A model generated the notes under the pieces. It saw only the letters and a list, made by a program, of their open reading frames with translations, was not told where the DNA came from and ran no database searches. From Exiguobacterium sp. s122 (GTDB taxonomy: Bacteria > Bacillota > Bacilli > Exiguobacteriales > Exiguobacteriaceae), in contig NZ_JACSMD010000001.1 in the NCBI RefSeq assembly GCF_018618475.1, forward strand, positions 186,001 to 250,000: DNA of 64,000 bases, written 5' to 3'. Positions 36,557 to 46,033 of the stretch are shown one piece after another (position 1 is the first letter of the stretch; each line of letters opens with the position of its first letter). A program made the position numbers and the translations under genes.

Positions 36557-37075
36557 ATGGAGCAACTCAATGCAATGACGCGAATAATGTTGACTGGAGT
36601 TGGCGCATACGTGTCAATTATCTTTATCTTACGAATCTCGGGCAAACGCACACTAGCTAAAATGAACGCATTTGACTTCATTGTGACTGTCGCGCTTGGC
36701 TCTATTTTAGCGACAACCCTTACAAGTCAACAGACTCCATTATTAAATGGATTAACTGCCTTCGCGACACTTGTTCTTTTGCAGTATGTGGTAGCAAAGC
36801 TTGCGCAACGGTCGGAACGGGTTAATCAGATGATTAAATCGACACCGACACTTCTGATGTATCAAGGGAGTTACATGCGGACACAAATGCAGAAAGAACG
36901 TGTCCTTGAGGTCGAGGTACTGCAAGCCATTCGATCAAGTGGTACTGAATTCAACCAGGTGGAAGCGGTCGTCTTAGAGACGGACGGCACATTTTCCGTG
37001 CTGACGAGTAGAGAGACGCTGCTTCAAAATGTGGACACAAAAAAACGACTCGGTTCCGATGAACCGAGTCGTTGA
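36557..37075 (+). CDS. DUF421 (YetF-like) membrane protein
   Basis: A 172-residue protein with three N-terminal helices and a C-terminal soluble DUF421 domain. The typical RISGKRTLAKMNAFDFIVTVALGS (core GKRTLAKMNAFDF) is followed by the PTLLMYQG strand and an EVLQAIRSSG helix. YetF-family proteins sit in the membrane and have been linked to spore or stress physiology; the mechanism is unknown. The base composition is more AT-rich than its neighbours. Its last codons encode the terminator hairpin of the converging NlpC/P60 gene. Confidence 0.88.
   Translation: MEQLNAMTRIMLTGVGAYVSIIFILRISGKRTLAKMNAFDFIVTVALGSILATTLTSQQTPLLNGLTAFATLVLLQYVVAKLAQRSERVNQMIKSTPTLLMYQGSYMRTQMQKERVLEVEVLQAIRSSGTEFNQVEAVVLETDGTFSVLTSRETLLQNVDTKKRLGSDEPSR
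37027..37064 (-). terminator. Terminator of the NlpC/P60 gene inside the DUF421 coding end
   Basis: AACGACTCGGTTC/GAACCGAGTCGTT 13-bp stem; on the minus strand it is followed by TTTTTTTGTG. It overlaps the last codons of the DUF421 gene. Confidence 0.85.
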
Positions 37076-37085
37076 TGTTGTTGAA

Positions 37086-37784
37086 TTAAAGGTATGATCC
37101 AGCACCGACATAACGTGGTGCCCAGTAACCTGATGTGAAGCTCGCGTATTTAACGCCACCTGTTTCAGAGTTGATCATCTGTGTCTTACTGAGTGCCATT
37201 CCAACGTGTTGGATCGTGCTTCCGTTGTGTGAGAAGAACACGAGGTCGCCTGCTTGAATCGCTGACTTCGAAACTTTTTTCGAGTTTGCGTATTGTGAGC
37301 GTGAGTCACGCGGAATCGACTTGTTGATTGCTTTCTTGTAGACGTGGCCCGTATATCCAGAGCAGTCAAATCCAGCTGTTGTCGTGCCACCGAAGCGGTA
37401 AGGAACGCCGAGATACTTTTTCGACTCAGCGACGAGTTTCGAACGTGCGCTTGAAGCTGTTGACGTCGATGACGTTGTTACCGTCGAAGTAGTCGCTGCT
37501 TTCAAGTACGTGTACGTTGATGAAGCGGAGATGTAACGGTGCGTCCCTTTATAGTTGATTTTGTAGAAAGAACCGACCTTGCCAAGGTATGTATAACGTT
37601 GGCCTTTATCCATCTTAGCTACGACTGATGAGTTGAGTGACGCAGATGTACGGATATTCAATCCGTTCACTTTTGAATAAGCGAATGTTCCAGTAGAAGC
37701 TTCGGCTTGTTCGCTCGTTGTGAAGGCGAGACCCGAGAACGCGAGAGTGGCAGCGACGATGATAGATGCGAAACGCTTTAACAT
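37086..37784 (-). CDS. Secreted NlpC/P60 peptidoglycan hydrolase with SH3 domain
   Basis: A 232-residue exported cell-wall hydrolase. It has a signal peptide (1-29, cleavage after AEA), a bacterial SH3 domain (about 35-95, GLNIRTSASLNSSVVAKMDKG), a Ser/Thr-rich linker (97-113) and an NlpC/P60 catalytic domain with Cys141 in FDCSGYT and His193 in IQHVGMAL. It should cleave D-Glu/diaminopimelate-type (or lysine-type) stem peptide bonds. RBS CGGAGGGA. Confidence 0.94.
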   Translation of the reverse strand: MLKRFASIIVAATLAFSGLAFTTSEQAEASTGTFAYSKVNGLNIRTSASLNSSVVAKMDKGQRYTYLGKVGSFYKINYKGTHRYISASSTYTYLKAATTSTVTTSSTSTASSARSKLVAESKKYLGVPYRFGGTTTAGFDCSGYTGHVYKKAINKSIPRDSRSQYANSKKVSKSAIQAGDLVFFSHNGSTIQHVGMALSKTQMINSETGGVKYASFTSGYWAPRYVGAGSYL

Positions 37785-38159
37785 AATATAGTTCCCTCCG
37801 TTTTTTAAAATAAAACCCTGTGATTGTATATGATCGATGTGTAGTTACGATAGTAGAGCACAAGTTGCGAGTATTACCCGGTTTCCTGTGCAAATAAACT
37901 ATATCATGCGCGAGACCGATGGCATTTTTCAATCACAAGACAAAAACCGTTTTCTTGTAACATGTTTGAAACAATATGCGGCAATAAAGACTTATTTGTT
38001 ACATAGAAACAAAAATATCTGTTTTCTTTTGAACATGAGGGGAATAGACTGACATGAAGCCGTTTTTAACAAGTGACGTCAATGAAAATTTATGATTAGA
38101 TGAATGAGGACTTTACAAAAATTTTTCAAATATAGAAACATGAAAGACAGGTGACTTGC
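37785..38159. other. AT-rich gene-free region between NlpC/P60 gene and rho
   Basis: About 375 bases, markedly AT-rich, that must hold the divergent promoters and the rho leader. I found no convincing promoter pair at 16-18 base spacing and no strong hairpin. Rho autogenous attenuation is known in other bacteria, so this leader is a candidate for it. Confidence 0.5.
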
Positions 38160-39500
38160 ATGAGTCCGCAAACTGAACCAGCCAAAAATTATACGCTTCG
38201 CGAACTAGAAACGAAGACGTTAAAAGAATTATATGAAATCGCGAAAGAAGTGAACGTGCCACAATATCGAGAGGCGCGAAAGCGTGAGCTCATGTTCCGC
38301 ATTTTGAAGTCGCAAGCTGAATCGAAGGACCTTTATTTCCTCGAAGGCATTCTCGAAATCATTCCACCGAATCCGCAGTCACAAAATGATGGAGGATTCG
38401 GCTTCCTCCGCCCAATCAATTATTCCCAATCCTCCGAAGACATTTATATCGCCGCTTCACAAATTCGCCGCTTTAATCTCCGGAACGGAGACCTTGTCAC
38501 GGGGAAAGTCCGGAAACCAAAAGAGAATGAGCGTTTCCAGGGGCTTCTGAGTGTAGAGGCCGTCAACGGCGAGACGACGGAGTCGACACGGAACCGAGAC
38601 TATTTCCCCGCGCTGACGCCGATTTATCCAGAGAAACAGATGGTACTCGAGACAGAACCGAACCATCTGTCGGTCCGCGTCATGGACATGATCGCGCCGG
38701 TCGGTTTCGGACAACGTGGTTTGATTGTTGCGCCGCCAAAGGCCGGGAAGACATCGCTGTTGAAAGAGATCGCGAACTCCATCACGACGAGCCATCCAGA
38801 CGTTGAACTGATTATCCTATTGATTGACGAGCGACCGGAAGAAGTAACAGACATTCAACGCTCCGTTCCTGGGGCCGACGTCGCCTACTCGACGTTTGAT
38901 GAGACACCGGAGAATCACGCCCGCATCTCGGAACTCGTTCTCGAACGGGCGATGCGTCTTGTCGAACATAAGAAAGACGTCGTCATCTTGCTCGATTCCA
39001 TTACGCGCCTTACACGGGCGTATAACTTGTCTGTGCCGCCGAGCGGTCGGACGCTCTCGGGCGGGATTGACCCGGCGGCGTTTCATAAGCCGAAAAAGTT
39101 TTTCGGGGCAGCCCGGAATATCGAGGATGGGGGCAGCTTGACGATTCTCGGGACGGCGCTCGTCGATACGGGATCACGCATGGACGATGTCATCTATGAA
39201 GAGTTTAAAGGGACGGGCAATATGGAGCTCCACCTCGACCGGAAACTCTCCGAACGCCGTATCTTCCCGGCGATCGACATTCGCCGTTCCGGAACACGTA
39301 AGGAAGAACTCCTGCTCGGTAAGGATGAGCTCGACATGCTTTGGACGATTCGCCGCACGATGAACGAGTCGCCTGACTTCCTCGAACAGTTCTTACGCCG
39401 TGTCCGTGAGACGAAGACGAACGTCGACTTTTTCGCCGCGCTCGAAGCCGATAAGAAAAAGAGTCGTCGCCCGGTGAAAAAAACAAAAACTGACTTGTAA
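38160..39500 (+). CDS. rho: Transcription termination factor Rho
   Basis: A 446-residue hexameric RNA helicase. The Rho_N domain (about 10-50, [19 protein letters not shown]) is followed by the cold-shock RNA-binding domain (about 52-125), Walker [15 protein letters not shown] (about 177), Walker [16 protein letters not shown], and the R-loop region [22 protein letters not shown]. The tail is basic ([11 protein letters not shown]). The ATG at 38160 follows AGGTG; GTG at 38151 is closer to nothing RBS-like. Genes rpmE2 and tdk follow, as in B. subtilis. Confidence 0.97.
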   Translation: MSPQTEPAKNYTLRELETKTLKELYEIAKEVNVPQYREARKRELMFRILKSQAESKDLYFLEGILEIIPPNPQSQNDGGFGFLRPINYSQSSEDIYIAASQIRRFNLRNGDLVTGKVRKPKENERFQGLLSVEAVNGETTESTRNRDYFPALTPIYPEKQMVLETEPNHLSVRVMDMIAPVGFGQRGLIVAPPKAGKTSLLKEIANSITTSHPDVELIILLIDERPEEVTDIQRSVPGADVAYSTFDETPENHARISELVLERAMRLVEHKKDVVILLDSITRLTRAYNLSVPPSGRTLSGGIDPAAFHKPKKFFGAARNIEDGGSLTILGTALVDTGSRMDDVIYEEFKGTGNMELHLDRKLSERRIFPAIDIRRSGTRKEELLLGKDELDMLWTIRRTMNESPDFLEQFLRRVRETKTNVDFFAALEADKKKSRRPVKKTKTDL

Positions 39501-39582
39501 AACGGTGAACCGGATGCTATTATATTCTAGTGAACTTTCTCTAGGTTGAAAGAATACTTAGGGCCGAAGGAGTTGAAAAGCA

Positions 39583-39825
39583 ATGAAACAAGGAATCCAC
39601 CCAGAATACCGTAAAGTCGTATTCATGGACTCGACGACTGAGTTCAAATTCATCTCTGGTTCGACTCGTTACTCTAACGAGACAATCACGATGGAAGATG
39701 GTAACGAATACCCACTCATCCGTGTCGATGTATCTTCTGACTCGCACCCGTTCTACACAGGTCGCCAGAAATTCGCATCTGCGGACGGTCGTATCGAGCG
39801 CTTCAACAAGAAATACCAACGTTAA
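39583..39825 (+). CDS. rpmE2: Ribosomal protein L31, type B (zinc-free)
   Basis: An 80-residue L31 of the type B class: [16 protein letters not shown] start, [14 protein letters not shown] and RIERFNKKY end. The CxxC zinc ligands of type A L31 are absent. In B. subtilis the copy between rho and tdk is the zinc-binding type A rpmE; here the zinc-free form occupies that place. RBS CGAAGGAG; a 5' leader of about 50 bases with CTAG...CTAG repeats precedes it. Confidence 0.95.
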   Translation: MKQGIHPEYRKVVFMDSTTEFKFISGSTRYSNETITMEDGNEYPLIRVDVSSDSHPFYTGRQKFASADGRIERFNKKYQR

Positions 39826-39843
39826 TCGTCAACTTGTATGCAC

Positions 39844-39880
39844 ACCGCCTAGGGATTGCCCTTGGCGGTTTTTATTTTTT
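39844..39880 (+). terminator. rpmE2 terminator
   Basis: ACCGCC-T-AGGG/CCCT-T-GGCGGT stem followed by a long T-rich tract. Confidence 0.88.
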
Positions 39881-39963
39881 CATATAGAGAAGTCAACCCT
39901 TTTTCTTGATGAAAAAGATGGGTATAATCGTGAAGCGATTATCGATGGAGAGGGCGAAGAAAA

Positions 39964-40575
39964 ATGATGCATGTGACGAACCGATACGGTTGGATTGAAG
40001 TGATTTGTGGGAGTATGTTTTCTGGAAAATCGGAGGAACTCATTCGTCGTGTCCGCCGGGCCCATTACGGCAAAGTCCCGGTACAAGTGTTCAAACCTGG
40101 CATCGACGACCGGTATCATGAAGAGAACGTCGTCTCACATAGCGGCAACTCGGTCGTGGCTGTCCCGGTCCATTCGAGCCAAGATTTATACGATGCGGTA
40201 AGGGAAGAGACGCAAGTGATCGCCATCGACGAAGTCCAGTTCTTCGACGAGGGCATCGTCGACGTGATTGAACAGTTGGCGTCAGAAGACAAACGTGTCA
40301 TCTGCGCTGGTCTCGACATGGATTTCCGTGGCGAGCCGTTTACAATGATGCCGGAACTGCTCGCGCGTGCCGAGTTCGTGACGAAGCTTCAAGCGATTTG
40401 CCTGTCGTGTGGGGCTCCGGCATCCCGTACGCAGCGCTTGATTGACGAAAAACCGGCCCGTTACGAGGACCCGGTCATCTTAGTCGGAGCCGCCGAGTCG
40501 TACGAACCACGTTGCCGTCATTGTCATGATGTTCCGAATAAACCACGCCCGGTCCGCCACACGGTGGCCGATTGA
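39964..40575 (+). CDS. tdk: Thymidine kinase
   Basis: A 203-residue type II thymidine kinase. The P-loop [15 protein letters not shown] (about 16-30), [10 protein letters not shown] (about 90-99), the lasso region FRGEPF and two CxxC zinc pairs (CLSCGA; CRHCHD) are all present. It phosphorylates thymidine for salvage. The start is ATGATG; RBS GAGAGGG is about 9 bases upstream. It lies between rpmE2 and prfA as in B. subtilis. Confidence 0.96.
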   Translation: MMHVTNRYGWIEVICGSMFSGKSEELIRRVRRAHYGKVPVQVFKPGIDDRYHEENVVSHSGNSVVAVPVHSSQDLYDAVREETQVIAIDEVQFFDEGIVDVIEQLASEDKRVICAGLDMDFRGEPFTMMPELLARAEFVTKLQAICLSCGAPASRTQRLIDEKPARYEDPVILVGAAESYEPRCRHCHDVPNKPRPVRHTVAD

Positions 40576-40584
40576 TGACCAAAG

Positions 40585-40610
40585 CGGACCGCCTCGGCGG
40601 TTCGTTTTTT
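40585..40610 (+). terminator. tdk terminator
   Basis: CGGACCGCC/GGCGGTTCG stem (one mismatch), 2-base loop and T6. Confidence 0.8.
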
Positions 40611-40656
40611 GCTATAATGAAGAGAGTTTGATTTGACGGAGAAAGGACGGATCATC

Positions 40657-41727
40657 ATGTTTGACCGTTTGAGTGTATTAGAAGAACGTTACATGCAGTT
40701 GAATGAGATGCTCGCTGACCCAGAAGTGCTCAGCGACTCGAACAAATTACGCCAATATTCAAAAGAGCAAAGCCAGCTCGAGGAGACGGTGCAGGCGTAT
40801 CGTCACTATAAAGAAACGAGTGCGGCTTATAAAGAAGCGAAGCAGATGCTTGAAGACCGGACGCTCGAGAGCGAGATGCGCGAACTCGCGAAAGAAGAGA
40901 TGACGCTCCTCGAACCGGAAGTGAAAGCGCTCGAAGCAAAACTTCGTGTGTTGCTTCTGCCAAAAGACCCGAACGACGACAAGAACGTCATCGTCGAGAT
41001 TCGCGGGGCGGCTGGTGGTGACGAGGCGGCGCTCTTTGCGGGTGATCTATACAAGATGTACACGCGCTTCGCCGAACGCCAGAACTGGAAAGTCGAGTTA
41101 ATCGATGCCAACTATACGGAGCTCGGTGGCTTCAAAGAAGTGACGTTCCTCATCAACGGGAACGGCGCCTATTCCAAGCTGAAATTCGAGAACGGAGCTC
41201 ATCGCGTCCAACGTGTCCCGTCGACCGAGTCCGGGGGACGGATTCATACGTCGACGGCGACCGTGGCGGTCCTTCCAGAAGCTGAGGACGTCGAGGTCCA
41301 TATCGATATGAAAGATGTACGCGTCGATACGTTCACCTCGTCTGGTCCGGGCGGCCAATCGGTCAACACGACCCAGTCGGCCGTGCGCTTGACGCACATC
41401 CCGTCGGGGCTCGTCGTCTCGTGCCAAGACGAGAAGTCACAACATAAAAATAAAGACAAGGCGCTCAAGGTGCTGCGGGCCCGTCTTTATGACAAGATGC
41501 AGAGCGAACACATGGAAGAGCTGTCGGCACAGCGGAAGTCGGCCGTCGGGACGGGAGACCGTTCGGAACGCATTCGGACGTACAATTTCCCGCAAAGCCG
41601 TGTGACCGACCACCGCATCGGGCTAACGCTGCAAAAGCTCGACCGTGTGCTCGCTGGTGAGCTCGACGACATCATCGACGCCCTCGTCATGGACGAACAG
41701 GCCCGTCTGATGGAGGATGCGGAATGA
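40657..41727 (+). CDS. prfA: Peptide chain release factor 1
   Basis: A 356-residue RF1 that reads UAA and UAG. The codon-recognition tripeptide is P-S-T in [17 protein letters not shown] (about 180), the peptidyl-hydrolysis loop is GGQ in [14 protein letters not shown] (about 227), and the C-terminus ends in [10 protein letters not shown] as in the family. ATG at 40657 has AAAGGA upstream; the in-frame start at 40633 does not. It overlaps the start of prmC, the methylase that modifies its GGQ glutamine. Confidence 0.97.
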   Translation: MFDRLSVLEERYMQLNEMLADPEVLSDSNKLRQYSKEQSQLEETVQAYRHYKETSAAYKEAKQMLEDRTLESEMRELAKEEMTLLEPEVKALEAKLRVLLLPKDPNDDKNVIVEIRGAAGGDEAALFAGDLYKMYTRFAERQNWKVELIDANYTELGGFKEVTFLINGNGAYSKLKFENGAHRVQRVPSTESGGRIHTSTATVAVLPEAEDVEVHIDMKDVRVDTFTSSGPGGQSVNTTQSAVRLTHIPSGLVVSCQDEKSQHKNKDKALKVLRARLYDKMQSEHMEELSAQRKSAVGTGDRSERIRTYNFPQSRVTDHRIGLTLQKLDRVLAGELDDIIDALVMDEQARLMEDAE

Positions 41728-42593
41728 TGCGCATCGCCGCCGCCTTGAAAACAGCAGAGCGTACACTGGCTGAAGCCGGTCGAGATGCTGCGATGGCGGA
41801 ATGGTGGCTCATGCACGTCCTCGACGTCGACCGGACTGGCTTGTTGATTCGCTTATCAGATGCGCTCTCGCTTGACGAAACGACAGCGTTTGAAGAAGGA
41901 ATGAAGCGTCTCCTCGCCGGTGAGCCCGTCCAGCACTTGATTGGACAGGCACCGTTTTACGGACGGATGTTTGAGGTGAATCGTGACGTCTTAATTCCAC
42001 GCCCGGAGACTGAAGAGTTAATCGAGTGGGTCGTCGAACACATCGGGGCAGTCGAAGATGACGAGACGGTCGACGTTGGGACAGGATCGGGGGCGATTGC
42101 GGTCACGCTCAGCCTCGAACTCGGAAAACGTGTCCAGACGGTCGATATTTCCCGGGAAGCCATTGAAGTGGCGAAGCGAAATGCGGAGGCGCTCGGCGCT
42201 GATGTCGTTTTCCATGAAGGAGACTGCCTCGCCCCGATCGCCGATGCGTCGATACGGGTGCTCGTGTCGAATCCGCCTTACATCGAAGCGAACGAATTGC
42301 TCGACGAGACGGTCGCAGCATTCGAGCCGCACCTTGCTTTGTTCGGCGGAGCGGACGGACTCGCGTTTTATCGGAAGATCATCGCGGACTCAAAGCGGGT
42401 TCTGTGTGCCGATTGGCAGTTAATTGCGTTTGAAATCGGGTATAACCAAGGACAAGTTGTGAAAACGTACCTGTCCGAACGTTATCCTGAAGCAGAAACG
42501 GGTATTTTAAAAGATATAAACGGTAAAGACCGAATCGTCTACGCCGTGAGGGAAGGGATTGCGCATGGAAACGAAATGGATCAAGCCGACTGA
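41724..42593 (+). CDS. prmC: Release factor glutamine methyltransferase
   Basis: A 289-residue SAM-dependent methylase that methylates the GGQ glutamine of RF1 and RF2. The N-terminal helical domain is followed by the SAM motif [17 protein letters not shown] (about 112-128) and the active-site NPPYIE (about 183-188). The start overlaps the prfA stop (ATGATG; 41724 or 41727). Its end overlaps the following tsaC-like gene by about 29 bases. Confidence 0.95.
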   Translation: MMRIAAALKTAERTLAEAGRDAAMAEWWLMHVLDVDRTGLLIRLSDALSLDETTAFEEGMKRLLAGEPVQHLIGQAPFYGRMFEVNRDVLIPRPETEELIEWVVEHIGAVEDDETVDVGTGSGAIAVTLSLELGKRVQTVDISREAIEVAKRNAEALGADVVFHEGDCLAPIADASIRVLVSNPPYIEANELLDETVAAFEPHLALFGGADGLAFYRKIIADSKRVLCADWQLIAFEIGYNQGQVVKTYLSERYPEAETGILKDINGKDRIVYAVREGIAHGNEMDQAD

Positions 42594-43575
42594 AGTGAAG
42601 ATTGGAGTGGACCTCTTGAAAGCGGGTGAGGTGATCGCCATGCCGACGGAGACGGTGTACGGTCTTGCCGGAGATGCGACAAATGATGTCGCGATTCGTA
42701 AAATCTTTGAGGCGAAAGGCAGACCGGCAGACAATCCGCTCATCGTTCACGTCGCTTCAATCGAGCAGGCCGAACATTTCGCGCAAGCCACCCCGCCGGT
42801 CGCGAAACGCCTGATGGAAGCGTTTTGGCCCGGTGCCTTAACGATTATCTTACCGTCAAACGGTCGGGCGTCTTCGCTCGTGACAGCGGGGCTTGATTCA
42901 ATCGGGCTTCGGATGCCGGACCATGACGCCGCGCTCGACTTAATTCGCTTGTCTGGCTTAGGCTTGGCGGCACCGAGCGCGAACCGGTCTGGACGACCGT
43001 CTCCGACTTCTGCGAAACACGTGGCCGATGATTTATCCGGTCGAATCGCGGGTATTATGGATGGGGGACCGACAGGCATCGGCGTCGAGTCGACCGTAAT
43101 CGACTGCACGACGGAACCGGCGACGATTTTACGTCCCGGCGGCGTGACGAAAGAGGCGATTGAGGTCGTCATTGGCCCGGTCAACCTTGACGCGAATTTG
43201 AACGACGAGACGGCCGCGCCGCGCTCGCCGGGGATGAAGTACACGCATTACGCCCCGAGCGCACCGCTCTATCTCGTCGATGGGGGACGCGAAGAACTCG
43301 TCCGAATCATTACGGAACGAAAAGATGCCGGCAAACAAGTCGGCGCGCTCGTGTTCGATGAGGAGCCGACCCCGGCCGACGTCACGCTCTCGCTTGGTCG
43401 CTCGATGGAGACAGCGGCGCAGCGGCTATACGAGGCGTTACGAACATTTGATGAGACCGATGTGGAAGAGATTTACGTGAACCGGATTGAGCCGACGGGA
43501 GTTGCGCTTGCCGTATACAACCGCCTATATAAAGCGGCGGGCGGGAAAGTCATTCGGTCACAAGAAGAGGCCTAA
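42565..43575 (+). CDS. ywlC: Threonylcarbamoyl-AMP synthase (Sua5/YwlC)
   Basis: A 336-residue enzyme making threonylcarbamoyl-AMP from Thr, bicarbonate and ATP for tRNA t6A37. The YrdC domain (about 10-200) shows AMPTETVYGLAGDA, GRPADNPLIVH and LAAPSANRSGRPSPTSA; a linker with the YTHYAP motif (about 220-230) leads to the C-terminal Sua5 domain. ATG at 42565 follows GGAAGGGA. In B. subtilis ywlA, spoIIR and mntP separate it from prmC; here it overlaps prmC directly. Confidence 0.95.
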   Translation: METKWIKPTEVKIGVDLLKAGEVIAMPTETVYGLAGDATNDVAIRKIFEAKGRPADNPLIVHVASIEQAEHFAQATPPVAKRLMEAFWPGALTIILPSNGRASSLVTAGLDSIGLRMPDHDAALDLIRLSGLGLAAPSANRSGRPSPTSAKHVADDLSGRIAGIMDGGPTGIGVESTVIDCTTEPATILRPGGVTKEAIEVVIGPVNLDANLNDETAAPRSPGMKYTHYAPSAPLYLVDGGREELVRIITERKDAGKQVGALVFDEEPTPADVTLSLGRSMETAAQRLYEALRTFDETDVEEIYVNRIEPTGVALAVYNRLYKAAGGKVIRSQEEA

Positions 43576-43597
43576 GGACATAGAGGAGGATCACGCG

Positions 43598-44098
43598 ATG
43601 TCGATGAAACGCGTATTATTCATATGTAGCGGAAATACTTGCCGCAGCCCGATGGCGATGGCATTGCTACGCTCGAAAGTGACAGGTGACGAATTTGATA
43701 TCCGCTCGGCCGGGCTTCGGACGATGCAAGGGTTTGATGCCTCGGAGAACGCCCTTCAAGTGCTGCGGGAACGTGGGATTGAACTCGACCATGTGACGCA
43801 GACGTTTGACGATGTGCTCGGCCGTTGGGCCGATGTCATCTTGACGATGACACGCGCGCACCGCGAACAGATTCGAGACATGCACCCGGAGCTCGCCGAT
43901 CGCACGTACACGCTCTACGAATTCGTGACCGGACTCGAACGTGACATCAACGACCCGTTCGGGGGATCGATGAACGTCTATCGCCAAGTCCGAAACGAAC
44001 TCGAACCACTCGTCAACCGACTTGTGCTAAAATTGACGAATGACGGGTCAAAGGTGACGAAACCACCAAGACGCTTACCAAAAAAGACGGGGGAATGA
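43598..44098 (+). CDS. ywlE: Protein-arginine phosphatase (LMW-PTP fold)
   Basis: A 166-residue low-molecular-weight phosphatase. The P-loop is CSGNTCRSPMA (Cys about residue 10); the Thr after Asn is the residue that directs YwlE to phospho-arginine. The general-acid Asp lies in INDPFGGSM (about 124-126). It counteracts the McsB arginine kinase in stress and proteolysis control. ATG at 43598 has AGAGGAGGA 7 bases upstream. It is part of the ywlC-ywlE-rpiB-ywlG-type operon. Confidence 0.93.
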   Translation: MSMKRVLFICSGNTCRSPMAMALLRSKVTGDEFDIRSAGLRTMQGFDASENALQVLRERGIELDHVTQTFDDVLGRWADVILTMTRAHREQIRDMHPELADRTYTLYEFVTGLERDINDPFGGSMNVYRQVRNELEPLVNRLVLKLTNDGSKVTKPPRRLPKKTGE

Positions 44099-44102
44099 AC
44101 GA

Positions 44103-44543
44103 ATGAAAATCGCAATCGGCGCCGATCACGGCGGATTTAACTTAAAGAAAGACATCGTCGGATTACTCGAAGAATTGGGACACGAGTATAAAGATTTCGG
44201 GACACACTCAGCCGAGTCAATCGACTATCCAGACGTCGCCATCCCGGTCGCGGAAGCGGTCGCGGCAGGCGAGTTCGACCGCGGAATTTTAATTTGCGGA
44301 ACCGGGATTGGCATCGGCATTGCAGCCAATAAAGTGAAAGGCATCCGTGCGGCGCTCGTGCATGACTCGTTCAGCGCGAAAGCGACACGCCAACATAACG
44401 ACTCGAATATCATGACGATGGGAGAGCGCGTCGTTGGACCAGGCCTTGCTTTAGATTTAGTTGAGACGTGGCTCGACACAAGTTTCGAGGGCGGACGCCA
44501 TTCGAACCGTGTCGACAAGATGAGCGCCTACGAATCGAAGTGA
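44103..44543 (+). CDS. rpiB: Ribose-5-phosphate isomerase B
   Basis: A 146-residue RpiB: MKIAIGADHGGFNLK start, catalytic Cys in GILICGTGIGIGIAANK (about 66), ATRQHNDSNIMTMGERVVG, and the phosphate-binding GGRHSNRVDK end. It interconverts ribose and ribulose 5-phosphate. RBS GGGGGAA. It starts 4 bases after ywlE. Confidence 0.96.
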   Translation: MKIAIGADHGGFNLKKDIVGLLEELGHEYKDFGTHSAESIDYPDVAIPVAEAVAAGEFDRGILICGTGIGIGIAANKVKGIRAALVHDSFSAKATRQHNDSNIMTMGERVVGPGLALDLVETWLDTSFEGGRHSNRVDKMSAYESK

Positions 44544-44548
44544 CGACG

Positions 44549-45082
44549 ATGAAGACGGAGCTTTTAAACTTATTGACGGAGTTACACGAACGGTTTCCGT
44601 TAGATGAGGAAAAGATTCTCGTCATCGGTTGTTCGACGAGTGAAGTGCTCGGCAAGACGATTGGGAAAGCGGGATCAATCGATGTCGCCGCTGAATTCAT
44701 TGAAGCGTTCCTTGCGTTTCGGGACAAGACCGGTGTCCACCTCGCGTTCCAAGGGTGTGAGCACATTAACCGTGCCTTGACCGTTGAACGCCGGACGCTC
44801 AAGCAGTTCGGATTGACGGAAGTGACGGTCGTTCCGATTCGAGCAGCTGGCGGCGCGATGGCCGAGAAGGCGTACGAACGATTGGAGACGTCATGTGTCG
44901 TCGAAGCGATTCAGGCGGATGCCGGGATTGACATCGGCTCGACGTTAATCGGTATGCATCTAAAACCGGTCGCGATTCCTGTCCGTTTGTCGTCGAAACA
45001 GCTCGGTGAAGCGTACGTCACGTTCGCCATCACCCGACCAAAACTGATCGGTGGCCCGCGTGCCCATTATCCAGCCAAATAA
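44549..45082 (+). CDS. ywlG: UPF0340/TIGR01440 family protein (YwlG)
   Basis: A 177-residue protein of the YwlG family, with the family-like ILVIGCSTSEVLGKTIGKAGS block (core GCSTSEVLGK, about 30-39), FQGCEHINRALTVE, DAGIDIGSTLIGMHL and a GGPRAHYPAK end. Function is unknown; its constant neighbours are rpiB and glyA. The ATG at 44549 has a weak RBS, so coupling to rpiB is probable (GTG at 44540 overlapping the rpiB stop is the alternative). Confidence 0.9.
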   Translation: MKTELLNLLTELHERFPLDEEKILVIGCSTSEVLGKTIGKAGSIDVAAEFIEAFLAFRDKTGVHLAFQGCEHINRALTVERRTLKQFGLTEVTVVPIRAAGGAMAEKAYERLETSCVVEAIQADAGIDIGSTLIGMHLKPVAIPVRLSSKQLGEAYVTFAITRPKLIGGPRAHYPAK

Positions 45083-45118
45083 CGAAAGCCGGTCCATGAC
45101 GGACCGGCTTTCGTTATG
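45080..45118. terminator. Bidirectional terminator
   Basis: A 16-bp perfect stem TAACGAAAGCCGGTCC/GGACCGGCTTTCGTTA with a 5-base loop between converging genes; it begins in the ywlG stop codon. Confidence 0.88.
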
Positions 45119-45904
45119 TTAGACATCTTCGCTAAAAAGATACGATACGACCATCGGGAAACGTTCGCGCCAAGCGATTTCGTTATGGACGCCTTCCTCG
45201 ATGACTTCGAAGCGGATCTGGTCGACCTTGTCGCGGAGGAGGGCGTAAATGCGCTCGCTCGACTCGAGATACATCTCATTCGTCGGACCGTCTCCTGTTG
45301 GCTGTTCGACTTCTTTGCGTCCGACGTCCATGTAGAGCCGCTCCACACCTTTCAAGTCGCTCGCCTCAATCAATTGCTCGAGCTCGGTCTGGTTGAACCA
45401 GAACGCTGAGGACAACGAGGCGACGCGCTTGAAGAGATCCGGATAGACACAAGCCGCGTATATCGAAATCAAGCCACCCATGGAGCTTCCCATCATCGCC
45501 GTCTCGTCTGGCTTCGTCCGATAGTTCGCATCGATGAGCGGTTTTAACTCTTGGGCGATGTATTCGATATAAGCCGAGCCTTGACCGCCGAGAGTCACAT
45601 CTTGACCGAGCAAGCTCTCGCCGATGTACGGGTTCTCCCACGGTCCGTACTCATCGAGCCGCGTCTCGCCGGGAGCCGAATCGATGCCGACGATGATGAG
45701 ATCGCGTTTCGAGGCGTCTAAATATTCACCGGCACGCCAACTCATCTTATAGCTCGCATCCTCGTCAGCGAACACGTTCTGTCCGTCATGCATATAAAGC
45801 ACCGGATAGCGCTTGTCCGACATCTCGTAGTCGGCAGGGGTGTAAATCCGAACGGTCCGTTCGCGATCGAACGGGGTAATCGTGATTTGTTTCGTCTCAA
45901 TCAT
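45119..45904 (-). CDS. Putative esterase (alpha/beta hydrolase, enterochelin-esterase-like)
   Basis: A 261-residue hydrolase of the esterase D/Fes family. The nucleophile Ser is in MMGSSMGGLIS (about 133), oxyanion-side sequences are VLYMHDGQNVF (about 38-48), and the candidate catalytic His is in EEGVHNEIAW (about 240). The substrate is unknown. ATG at 45904 has AGAGGAGG upstream. It is inserted on the opposite strand between ywlG and glyA. Confidence 0.88.
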   Translation of the reverse strand: MIETKQITITPFDRERTVRIYTPADYEMSDKRYPVLYMHDGQNVFADEDASYKMSWRAGEYLDASKRDLIIVGIDSAPGETRLDEYGPWENPYIGESLLGQDVTLGGQGSAYIEYIAQELKPLIDANYRTKPDETAMMGSSMGGLISIYAACVYPDLFKRVASLSSAFWFNQTELEQLIEASDLKGVERLYMDVGRKEVEQPTGDGPTNEMYLESSERIYALLRDKVDQIRFEVIEEGVHNEIAWRERFPMVVSYLFSEDV

Positions 45905-46033
45905 AAACATCCTCCTCTGATCGTCTTCTTCAGTATAATACCCGACTTATGCCATGATTAGACGATACCCAAAAAAAGAAGCTTATGTTACGATGGGGGT
46001 GTTGATTTTTAGACATTCAGAGGGGGTTTCAAC

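Noticed and set aside
39501-39582. L31 autoregulatory leader
   Set aside because: CTAG repeats and a short leader are present, but I cannot match them to a known ribosomal-protein leader structure.
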